From Clostridia bacterium (GTDB lineage: Bacteria; Bacillota; Clostridia; Christensenellales; CAG-314), in contig JAQUSX010000006.1 in NCBI GenBank assembly GCA_028710055.1, forward strand, positions 1 to 13,346: a stretch of DNA of 13,346 nucleotides. The letters are read 5' to 3'. Each line of letters begins with the position of its first letter. Position 1 is the first letter of the stretch. Position numbers and translations under genes: made by a program. The notes beneath the pieces were generated by a model, which saw only the letters and a list, made by a program, of their open reading frames with translations, was not told the origin of the DNA and searched no databases. Of the stretch, positions 1-6,244 are shown in pieces.

Positions 1-215
1 AAGCCGACACGGTAAAGTTTTTGCTTTACGCGCATATTAAAAAACAAGAACGCGCGCAAACGGTTTTACAAAAAGTAAAGAAAAGAGTAGAAGGCGAAGC
101 CGTGGGTATGAACGAGCCTTGTCCTTGTGGAAGCGGTAAAAAATACAAAAACTGCTGCGGAGCAGCGTTAGCCGCTCAGCAAAAAGAAGAATGGAAAAAA
201 TCTAAAAAACAATAA
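1..215 (+). CDS. secA: Preprotein translocase ATPase SecA, C-terminal end only (partial)
   Basis: The reading frame is open from the window edge (codons start at base 3), so the 5' part of the gene lies outside. The visible residues begin [12 protein letters not shown], which resembles the end of the SecA helical scaffold domain (the familiar 'edTVrfLy' stretch). A charged linker follows, then a C-terminal SEC-C zinc motif, [16 protein letters not shown], with the CxCxSGx5CC ligand pattern intact. A short Lys-rich tail ends at TAA 213-215. SecA drives post-translational protein export through SecYEG, and its zinc tail binds SecB or ribosomes in other bacteria. SEC-C motifs also occur in unrelated proteins, but the scaffold-like residues and the prfB gene just downstream, as in Bacillus, support SecA. 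No terminator is visible in the 96-nt AT-rich gap to prfB, so cotranscription is possible. Confidence 0.88.
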   Translation, partial: ADTVKFLLYAHIKKQERAQTVLQKVKKRVEGEAVGMNEPCPCGSGKKYKNCCGAALAAQQKEEWKKSKKQ

Positions 216-311
216 TTTTAGTTTTTTCTAATAATAAAAATTCAAATAAAAGATTTTAAAATTTAAATTTACGAGCAAAAATTAGTACAAAAAAGGGGTG
301 ATAAGTTAATT

Positions 312-1407
312 ATGATAAGCATAGATGAAGAAAAACACAGAGCGAAACAACTGCTAAAAAAATTGACAAGGATAGGTGAGTCACTTTGACTTATCCGAAC
401 TTGAAAAAGAATTAGCGGATTTAAGAGAACAACAACATAATGCGAATTTTTGGAACGACCAAAAAACGGCGCAAAAAGTCTCACAGCGAGCAAAAACGTT
501 GGAAGACAAGCTAACACATTACAAAAAGCTTTTTAACCGCTTAAACGGAATAGAAGAACTTTTTGATTTAGCCGAAGACGACGAAGGTTTACTTACCGAA
601 ACGGTAGAAGAACTGGACGAACTGGACGAAAAAATAAACAAGCTTCATATCGACACGCTTTTATCGGGAAAATACGACGCTTGCAACGCCATTGTTACCG
701 TACACGCGGGCGCGGGCGGCACGGAAGCGCAGGACTGGGCGCAAATGCTTTACCGTATGTATACCCGTTATTGCGAAAGACAAGGGTATAAAACACAATT
801 ACTGGACTGGTTGGACGGAGAAGAAGCGGGCATAAAAAGCGTTACTTTTTTGGCTTCGGGCGAAAACGCTTACGGCTACTTAAAAGCGGAAAAAGGCGTG
901 CATAGGCTTGTCAGGATTTCACCTTTCGACGCAAACAAGCGCAGACACACGAGTTTTGCTTCCGTCGAAGTAATGCCCGAACTTAATAACGACACAGACA
1001 TAATTATAGACGAAAAAGACTTGCGCATAGATACGTTCCGCAGCAGCGGAGCGGGCGGTCAGCATATCAATAAGACCGACAGCGCGATACGTATTACTCA
1101 CGTTCCGACGGGAATAGTAGTCTCGTGCCAGACTGAAAGAAGCCAAATCCAAAACCGCGAAACCGCTATGGGAATGCTCCGTAACAGACTAGCCGAGCTT
1201 AAAGAACGCGAACAAATGGAAGAAGCAATGGCGATAAAAGGTGAAATCAAAAAAATAGAGTGGGGCAGTCAGATACGCTCGTACGTCTTTATGCCTTATA
1301 CTTTGGTAAAAGACCACCGTACGGGTTACGAAAACGCAAATATCATTGCGGTCATGGACGGCGATATTCAACCGTTTATTGAAGATTACTTGCAAAAAGC
1401 TCTATAA
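312..1407 (+). CDS. prfB: Peptide chain release factor 2 (RF2), made by +1 programmed frameshift: join(312..386,388..1407)
   Basis: RF2 ends translation at UGA and UAA. Translation starts at ATG 312, with a strong SD (GGGGTGAT, 295-302) 9 nt upstream. It reads 25 codons ending ..RIGESL, then meets an in-frame TGA at 387-389. Skipping one base after CTT (384-386) continues as GAC TTA TCC.. to TAA 1405-1407, giving 364 residues, close to the 365 of E. coli RF2, where the shift is also after codon 25. The anticodon-mimic motif SPF is at about 203-205 and the peptidyl-hydrolysis GGQ motif at 248-250. The residue matching E. coli Thr246 is Ser244. The N-terminal coiled-coil domain is present. A gene caller that ignores the shift would start at GTG 376 (343 aa) and lose the true N-terminus. 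The next gene, tsaD, starts 4 nt after the stop. Confidence 0.96.
374..390 (+). promoter_or_regulatory. prfB +1 recoding site (internal SD-like element, CTT TGA C slippery site)
   Basis: In the frame of ATG 312 the bases read GGT GAG TCA CTT TGA C. CTT TGA C is the canonical RF2 shift site: the Leu tRNA in the P site slips +1 onto UUU when RF2 is scarce and UGA is decoded slowly, so RF2 controls its own level. The upstream stimulator is AGGTGAG (374-380), three bases before CTT, in place of the better-known AGGGGG. AGGTGA can pair with the 16S anti-SD, but in a register different from AGGGGG, so its strength is uncertain. Confidence 0.93.
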
Positions 1408-1411
1408 AAAA

Positions 1412-2413
1412 ATGGAAAAAAATATTTTAACATTGGGAATAGAAACGTCGTGCGACGAAACCTGCGCGGCTGTAGTGGTTAACGGGCGCGAAGTGTGGTC
1501 AAACGTTGTCGCCAGTCAAATAAATATCCACAGTCTTTACGGCGGCGTTGTTCCCGAGATAGCAAGCCGCAACCATATAAAGGTAATAGACGTCATTACA
1601 AAACAAGCCCTAGCGCAAGCAGGGGTTACGATAGGCCAAATCGACAATATCGGCGTGACTTACGGGGCGGGACTCGTGGGGGCGTTACTTGTGGGTGTCA
1701 CTTACGCGAAAGCTCTTTCGCAAGCGGCGAAAAAACCGCTTTATGCCGTAAACCATATAGAAGGGCATATCGCGGCGAATTATATTACGGACAAAAACCT
1801 TTGCCCGCCTTTTATCTGTTTAATCGCTTCCGGCGGACACACGAGCATTGTCAAAATAAACGGATATAACGATATAGAAACGATATGTTCGACCGTAGAC
1901 GACGCTATCGGCGAAAGTTTTGATAAAGTGGCGCGAGTACTCGGCTTGCCTTACCCGGGCGGTCCGCAAATCGACAAGCTGTCAAAACAGGGAAAACCGT
2001 CTATAAAACTGCCGACAGTTTTACTAAAAGACGGCAACTTTTCATATAGCGGACTTAAAACCGCCGTCATAAATTACTGTCACGGCATACGTCAAAATGG
2101 CGGAGAAGTAAATCCATCCGACGTCGCGCGCTCCTTTACCGAAGCGGCGATAGACGGACTCATTATAAGAGCAAAGCAAATATTGACGGAGAAAAAACAA
2201 AACCGCTTAGCGATAGCGGGCGGAGTGGCGGCGAACTCTTATTTAAGAGAAAAATTAACGGAATTAAGAAAAAACGGTTACGAAATTTTTTTACCAAGCC
2301 TAGACTTATGCGGAGATAACGCCGCTATGATAGCAAGCCGCGCGTATTTTCAGTTTAAAGAAAATCTGCCGATAGCGGCGGACGACCTTAACGCCGAACC
2401 GTCGTTAAGATAA
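1412..2413 (+). CDS. tsaD: tRNA N6-adenosine threonylcarbamoyltransferase TsaD
   Basis: TsaD transfers the threonylcarbamoyl group from TC-AMP to A37 of ANN-decoding tRNAs (t6A), working with TsaB and TsaE in the cytoplasm. The start is ATG 1412 (MEKNILTLGIETSCDET); the frame stays open further upstream but only inside prfB. The protein is 333 residues, the usual size. Visible landmarks are the ASKHA phosphate loop GIETSCDET (9-17), the metal-binding NHIEGH with His115 and His119, LIASGGHTS (138-145), the AGGVAANS nucleotide loop, and the C-terminal CGDNAAM with metal-ligand Asp302. The start lies 4 nt after the prfB stop without a convincing SD, which suggests translational coupling to prfB. 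A strong terminator follows, so tsaD closes this transcription unit. Its partners tsaB and tsaE are not in the window. Confidence 0.96.
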   Translation: MEKNILTLGIETSCDETCAAVVVNGREVWSNVVASQINIHSLYGGVVPEIASRNHIKVIDVITKQALAQAGVTIGQIDNIGVTYGAGLVGALLVGVTYAKALSQAAKKPLYAVNHIEGHIAANYITDKNLCPPFICLIASGGHTSIVKINGYNDIETICSTVDDAIGESFDKVARVLGLPYPGGPQIDKLSKQGKPSIKLPTVLLKDGNFSYSGLKTAVINYCHGIRQNGGEVNPSDVARSFTEAAIDGLIIRAKQILTEKKQNRLAIAGGVAANSYLREKLTELRKNGYEIFLPSLDLCGDNAAMIASRAYFQFKENLPIAADDLNAEPSLR

Positions 2414-2431
2414 AATAAACCAATAAAAAAC

Positions 2432-2457
2432 AAGACGACGCTAAGTCGTCTTTTTTT
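2432..2457 (+). terminator. Intrinsic terminator after tsaD
   Basis: Perfect 8-bp stem AAGACGAC / GTCGTCTT (2432-2439 with 2445-2452), 5-nt loop GCTAA, and a run of T to 2457. It lies 18 nt after the tsaD stop and ends the secA/prfB/tsaD side. Confidence 0.93.
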
Positions 2458-2564
2458 ATAGATTATTATTGAAAACTCGCTGTGTGAATAACGCTAAGAT
2501 TATTTAGTAAAGTTAAATTAATTATAATTTTTGACTGTCGGTTGCTCGAAGGTCTAATAAAAGG

Positions 2565-2593
2565 TTGACAAAACATTAACTTATGAATATAAT
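2565..2593 (+). promoter_or_regulatory. Perfect-consensus sigma-A promoter for the leader RNA / TM1266-ECF unit
   Basis: TTGACA at 2565-2570, a 17-nt spacer, and TATAAT at 2588-2593. Both hexamers and the spacing match the housekeeping consensus exactly. The predicted transcription start is near 2600, about 170 nt upstream of the first start codon. A strong promoter this far upstream suggests that control is exerted in the leader RNA. Confidence 0.87.
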
Positions 2594-2599
2594 TTAATT

Positions 2600-2754
2600 A
2601 TCTTAGTCAATGAGCTTTTCGGAGATGAAGACAATTTTACATTCGTTCACCCCGACATCAAAAAAATTTTTTAGACGTATCGGCGTGAGCATTTATATTG
2701 CCTTAAATAAATCCCAAAAGCTCTCTAAACTAATAGAGAGTATTTTTTATTTTT
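2600..2754 (+). ncRNA. Structured leader RNA ending in a terminator (candidate riboswitch, attenuator or small RNA)
   Basis: Between the predicted start and the terminator the RNA can fold into one long imperfect rod. The outer helix GAGCTTTT / AAAAGCTC pairs 2612-2619 with 2716-2723 (8 perfect bp). GGA/TCC pairs 2621-2623 with 2712-2714. AAG and CAAT (2628-2635) pair with ATTG and CTT (2697-2704) around one mismatch. An apical helix pairs 2645-2655 (GTTCACCCCGA) with 2680-2690 (TCGGCGTGAGC), with one C-C mismatch and one wobble, and is capped by an A/T-rich loop. The 3' strand of the outer helix shares bases 2721-2723 with the terminator stem, so the two cannot both form fully. I see no signature of TPP, SAM, FMN, preQ1, THF, fluoride, cobalamin or T-box leaders. 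A free small RNA, even a 6S-like one, is an alternative. The ligand is unknown. Confidence 0.6.
2721..2754 (+). terminator. Leader terminator just upstream of the TM1266-family gene
   Basis: Stem CTCTCTA / TAGAGAG (2721-2727 with 2734-2740), loop AACTAA, then a T-rich tract to 2754. The next bases, AGGAGC (2755-2760), are the ribosome binding site of the gene at 2769, so this hairpin decides whether transcription reaches the coding region. Its 5' arm overlaps the closing helix of the leader by 3 nt. Confidence 0.8.
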
Positions 2755-2768
2755 AGGAGCAAAATTTT

Positions 2769-3023
2769 ATGGAAAGACTAGGCGTAATAGCGATCGTTAT
2801 CGAAGACCGCAAAGTGGCTGTAAGCGTACAGGAAATATTGTCCGCTTTCGGCGAAATAATCGTGGCTCGAACGGGCATTCACGACCGAGAACGTGATGAA
2901 AGCGTAATTTCGCTCATTGTAAAAGGGACGGTGGAGCAGATTTCCGCATTAACGGGAAAACTTGGCAGACTGCCCGATATTCAAGTAAAAAGCGCGGTAA
3001 CCGCCGCAAAGGAGACAAAATAA
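2769..3023 (+). CDS. TM1266-family ACT-like protein (putative iron-only hydrogenase system regulator)
   Basis: An 84-residue soluble protein with SD AGGAG (2755-2759) 9 nt before the ATG. From memory of the family, the pattern VIAIVIEDRK..VQEILSAFG, then IIVARTGIHDRER, VISLIVKGT and ALTGKLGRLPDIQVKSA matches TM1266-type proteins. These have a ferredoxin-like ACT/NikR-C fold and are often encoded near the HydE/HydF/HydG maturases of [FeFe] hydrogenase. Their biochemical role is not established. A small-molecule or metal-sensing role is inferred from the fold. No DNA-binding domain is visible, so direct transcription control would need a partner or RNA binding. The stop TAA overlaps the next ATG by 1 nt (TAATG), so it is translationally coupled to the membrane protein. 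No hydrogenase or maturase gene is in the window. Confidence 0.82.
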   Translation: MERLGVIAIVIEDRKVAVSVQEILSAFGEIIVARTGIHDRERDESVISLIVKGTVEQISALTGKLGRLPDIQVKSAVTAAKETK

Positions 3024-3610
3024 TGAAAGTATTTTTATTTGGCAACGCAAAAAACAAAGCTATGATACTGGCGCGTATAGGCATAATGACCGCTTTGACG
3101 GTTTTGGCGCAATATTTATCGGGATTACTGGGCATTCAGCTCATTACAGGCTCTATCGTTAATATGTTTTTATTGCTGTCTGCATTACTGACAGGAATAA
3201 TAGGCGGTATTTCAATAGGCGTTATAACACCTTTTATCGCTTTGGCTTTGGGACTCAATCCGCAGGTTGTGCTTGTGCCTTTTATCGCATTAAGCAACGC
3301 GGCGTTGGTTGTTATTTTCGCTTTCGTTATTAAGCTGACAAAAGTATCCGAGCAGCAAAACGAATTTAAAAGACTGGCATCGCTTATATTGGCTGTAATA
3401 CTGGCCGCGGGAGTAAAGTTTTTGCTTATGTTTTTCTTCTCGCGCGTATTGTTCCCGTTGTTCCTTGCGCCGCCGCTTGTTGACAAACTTTCCATTGCGT
3501 GGGGCGTCTTGCAGCTTTTCACCGCCCTTATCGGCGGAGCGATCACGGTAGCTTTGTATTATCCGCTAAAAAGAGTCAAACTCGCGCCCGGGGCAAAAGT
3601 CGCCGAATAG
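3023..3610 (+). CDS. Small integral membrane protein, probable ECF-transporter S component, substrate unknown
   Basis: 195 residues, mostly hydrophobic. Membrane segments are visible at roughly 15-37, 43-78 (a long run, probably two), 82-104, 118-140 and 162-182, with Lys/Arg-rich ends. The size, the Ala/Gly-rich helices, the first helix starting ILARIGIMTALTVLAQYL and the short charged C-terminus fit the substrate-binding S subunits of energy-coupling-factor importers, which capture vitamins or metals and share an EcfA/A'/T module encoded elsewhere. The SD GGAG is at 3011-3014 and the start overlaps the upstream stop by 1 nt. The pairing with a TM1266-family protein suggests uptake of something needed for metalloenzyme assembly, but this is inference. 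I do not recognise the specific S-component subfamily. A strong terminator ends the unit. Confidence 0.65.
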   Translation: MKVFLFGNAKNKAMILARIGIMTALTVLAQYLSGLLGIQLITGSIVNMFLLLSALLTGIIGGISIGVITPFIALALGLNPQVVLVPFIALSNAALVVIFAFVIKLTKVSEQQNEFKRLASLILAVILAAGVKFLLMFFFSRVLFPLFLAPPLVDKLSIAWGVLQLFTALIGGAITVALYYPLKRVKLAPGAKVAE

Positions 3611-3739
3611 TTTTGCTATGCGTATTATTAAACGGATAAAACACGGCAGATTACTTTATAGCTGTTTTATATCGCAAATATTAAAAAACGGAATGACTTT
3701 TCATAATATTATTATATTTAAAAACTATAAATCCAACTA

Positions 3740-3775
3740 AAAACGGGTGTTTAATAAAACGCCCGTTTTATTTTT
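3740..3775 (+). terminator. Intrinsic terminator after the ECF S-component gene
   Basis: Stem AAAACGGGTGTTT / AAACGCCCGTTTT (3740-3752 with 3757-3769; 13 positions, one T-G wobble), 4-nt loop AATA, then ATTTTT. It lies 130 nt downstream of the stop codon. No gene is visible in 3611-3739. Confidence 0.92.
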
Positions 3776-3860
3776 ATAAGTAAGCAAAGTCACTATCATT
3801 TTTTAAGCGATTATTAGCGAAAAATTTTAATAAAAAAGATACCCGATTTTTTGTTTGGTG

Positions 3861-3889
3861 TTGACACTAAGGGCAATAATTGATATAGT
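3861..3889 (+). promoter_or_regulatory. Promoter of the P-type ATPase gene, giving a near-leaderless mRNA
   Basis: TTGACA 3861-3866, 17-nt spacer, TATAGT 3884-3889. The predicted start is at about 3895-3897, and the ATG is at 3902, so only about 5-7 nt would precede the start codon. No SD is visible between them. Confidence 0.8.
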
Positions 3890-3901
3890 TAGCTTGAAAA
3901 T

Positions 3902-6244
3902 ATGAATAAAACAAATTTAGACAATATTCCGCAAGGACTAACCGAAGCGCAGGCAACCGAGCTTGCCGCAGAAGGCAAAACTAATTACGTCAAGAAGACA
4001 GTCGGCAAAAGCTACGCCTCCATAATCATCGACAACGTACTGACAATGTTTAACCTTGTCGGGCTTGTCGTTTTTATTTTACTCGCTATAGCCGGCGACT
4101 GGAAAAACACGATGTTTTGCGTCGTGATTTTGGCGAACACTTTTATCGGCATTATTCAAGAAGTCAGAGCAAAAGTTATCGTGCAAAAACTTTCCATCTT
4201 GACCTCTGCGAACGCCGTCGTTATTCGGGACGGAAAAGAAAAGAAAATCGGCGTCGGAAAAATTGTCTTGGGCGACGTTATAAAACTTAAAGTCGGCGAC
4301 CAAATACCCGCGGACAGCGAAGTACTCTTTGGCTATATCGAAACAAACGAGGCTTTGCTTACGGGCGAAAGTCATTCGGTCAAAAAAGAAGTAGGAGATA
4401 CGCTGCTGTCGGGAAGTTTTGTCGTTTCGGGAAACTGTTACGCTTCAGTCGTTCATATCGGCGCGCAAAACTACGTCGAGCAGCTTGCGATAAAAGCCAA
4501 AAAATACAAAAAACCGAAATCCGAGCTGATGCGCTCCATTAACGGCATTATTAAAATTATTGCCATAGTGGTTTTTCCGCTTGGACTTGCGTCTTTTTTG
4601 ACAGGGTTTTACGCCAACGCGAAACCGTGGACAGAAGCCTTGGCAAGAGCGTGCGGTTCGATGATAGGTATGATTCCGTCGGGAATGGTGCTGTTGACGT
4701 CTGTGACGCTTGCGGTTTCCGTTATAAAAATGGTACGAAAAAAAGCTTTGGTGCAGGACTTATACTGCATAGAAATGCTGGCTCGGGTAGACGTGCTTTG
4801 TCTTGACAAAACGGGTACGATAACCGACGGCACAATGACGGTGGAAGAAATAGAGATATTTGACGACAGCGTCGACGTTGGACAGACCGTTGCTGGAATA
4901 TTGGCTGCAACGGGCGACAGCAACGATACCGCAAAAGCTCTGTCAGATAAATTCGGCGATGAAAACGCCTTGAAAGCAGAAAAATCTCTGCCGTTTTCTT
5001 CGGAAAGAAAAATGTCGGGAGCGGCTTTTAGTAACGGTATTTTTTTACTTGGCGCGAGCGAATTTATTTTGCCGAAAGACGCTAAAATTAAAAAAATCAA
5101 CGAAAAATACAGCGAAAAAGGTATGCGGACTTTACTGCTTGCCAAAGCGGACGGAAGTTTGGAAAACCCGAAAAACGTCAAGGCAGTCGCCGTGATAGCG
5201 TTATCCGATACGCTGCGTTCCGACGCTAAGGATATAATCAACTGGTTTAGAGAAAACCAAGTGGGCATAAGAGTGATTTCGGGCGACAACGCTCAGACCG
5301 TGTCTGTTATCGCGGAAAAAGCGGGTATAATAAATTCCGACAAATTTATTTCATTGGACGAACTAAGCGATGAAGAAGTCGTCAAGGCGGTAGAAAATTA
5401 TACCGTATTCGGCAGAGTAACGCCCGAACAAAAAGCATTAATTATAAAAACGCTAAAAGAACAAGGCAACACCGTAGCTATGACTGGCGACGGAGTAAAC
5501 GATATATTGGCAATGAAACAGGCCGACTGCGCCGTAGCGATAGCCGCCGGCAGCGACGCCGCGAAAAGCGCGGCACATCTCGTGCTGTTGGACAGCAAAT
5601 TTTCGTCAATGCCCAATGTAGTCAAGGAAGGCAGACAAGTGGTTAATAATATTCAAAATTCCACTTCGTTGTTTTTGATGAAGACTATTATGACGATGTT
5701 TACGACCGTTCTTATGCTTGCGCTAGGCAAAGTCTATCCGCTGGAACCGCAAAATCTTTACGTTATCGAATTTTTTGTTATCGGCATTCCCGCGTTTTTC
5801 CTTGCGTTAAGGCATAACGAAAGTCTTATCAAAGGAAAGTTTTTGCGTAATATATTTGCCTCGACCTTACCAAAAGGCATAGCTATGGCGGTTAACGTCG
5901 CGCTTATTTATATTTTTGCAAATGTCATAGGCATCGGGGGAGATGAAAGAGCAATTACGATGACCGTTATGCTTGCCATAACTTACTCAGGTCTTGTAGG
6001 CTTGATAACCCTATGTATGCCTTTTACAAAACTAAGTTTTGCGGTATCGGCGGGTTCGCTGATTATTTCCACAGCGGCGTTTTGGTTTTTAAATAAATAT
6101 TTAGATTATCATCTTTATCTATTGACAAACAAAATATTAATATTCTTGGTTATTACGGTGGCGATATCCGTTTTGATTATCGCGGTCGGAAGAATAATAG
6201 AAGAAAAAAATAAAAAGGAGAAATTGAATGCAAAAATATCTTGA
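3902..6244 (+). CDS. P-type cation-translocating ATPase, CtpE/CaxP-like (probable Ca2+ exporter)
   Basis: A 780-residue P-type ATPase that couples ATP hydrolysis to cation transport across the membrane. The actuator motif TGES is at 154-157, the phosphorylated Asp302 sits in DKTGTITDG, and the hinge TGDGVND is at 528-534. After the hinge comes AIAAGSDAAKSAAHLVLLDSKF, the GSDAA pattern I associate with CtpE of Mycobacterium and CaxP of Streptococcus, both linked to calcium. Helix M4 reads GMIPSGMVLLTS, with Ser where many P2 pumps have Glu (PEGL). There is no N-terminal heavy-metal domain and no CPC motif, which argues against Cu/Zn/Cd pumps. M1-M2 lie at about 45-85, M3-M4 at about 215-277, and a C-terminal membrane bundle from about 590 to 770. 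The ATG follows its promoter almost directly and lacks an SD. The 3' end overlaps the M32 gene by 17 nt. The transported ion is inferred. Confidence 0.85.
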   Translation: MNKTNLDNIPQGLTEAQATELAAEGKTNYVKKTVGKSYASIIIDNVLTMFNLVGLVVFILLAIAGDWKNTMFCVVILANTFIGIIQEVRAKVIVQKLSILTSANAVVIRDGKEKKIGVGKIVLGDVIKLKVGDQIPADSEVLFGYIETNEALLTGESHSVKKEVGDTLLSGSFVVSGNCYASVVHIGAQNYVEQLAIKAKKYKKPKSELMRSINGIIKIIAIVVFPLGLASFLTGFYANAKPWTEALARACGSMIGMIPSGMVLLTSVTLAVSVIKMVRKKALVQDLYCIEMLARVDVLCLDKTGTITDGTMTVEEIEIFDDSVDVGQTVAGILAATGDSNDTAKALSDKFGDENALKAEKSLPFSSERKMSGAAFSNGIFLLGASEFILPKDAKIKKINEKYSEKGMRTLLLAKADGSLENPKNVKAVAVIALSDTLRSDAKDIINWFRENQVGIRVISGDNAQTVSVIAEKAGIINSDKFISLDELSDEEVVKAVENYTVFGRVTPEQKALIIKTLKEQGNTVAMTGDGVNDILAMKQADCAVAIAAGSDAAKSAAHLVLLDSKFSSMPNVVKEGRQVVNNIQNSTSLFLMKTIMTMFTTVLMLALGKVYPLEPQNLYVIEFFVIGIPAFFLALRHNESLIKGKFLRNIFASTLPKGIAMAVNVALIYIFANVIGIGGDERAITMTVMLAITYSGLVGLITLCMPFTKLSFAVSAGSLIISTAAFWFLNKYLDYHLYLLTNKILIFLVITVAISVLIIAVGRIIEEKNKKEKLNAKIS

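Noticed and set aside
376-1407. prfB as a 343-residue protein starting at GTG 376
   Set aside because: The GTG is part of the internal SD-like element of the frameshift site. ATG 312 has a strong SD, and the 25-codon ORF ending at CTT TGA C gives the expected RF2 N-terminus and length.
1346-1411. N-terminal 22-residue extension of tsaD within the prfB 3' end
   Set aside because: It only reflects an open frame inside prfB. TsaD proteins begin right before ..GIETSCDET, which fits ATG 1412.
2612-2723. Rod-like inverted structure as a MITE or small transposon remnant
   Set aside because: No target-site duplication is visible, and a perfect promoter upstream plus a terminator and SD downstream fit a leader RNA better.
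2600-2754. 6S RNA
   Set aside because: The rod shape is similar, but at about 150 nt it is short and I find no large central bubble. Not excluded without a covariance-model search.
3636-3670. Hairpin ATAAAACA / TGTTTTAT after the ECF gene
   Set aside because: The 8-bp stem is almost all A-T, with a 19-nt loop and no T-run after it, and a much better terminator follows at 3740.
4609-5289. 226-codon open frame on the - strand inside the P-type ATPase gene
   Set aside because: It is antisense to a clear P-type ATPase with all motifs, its residues resemble no family, and no promoter or SD is apparent.
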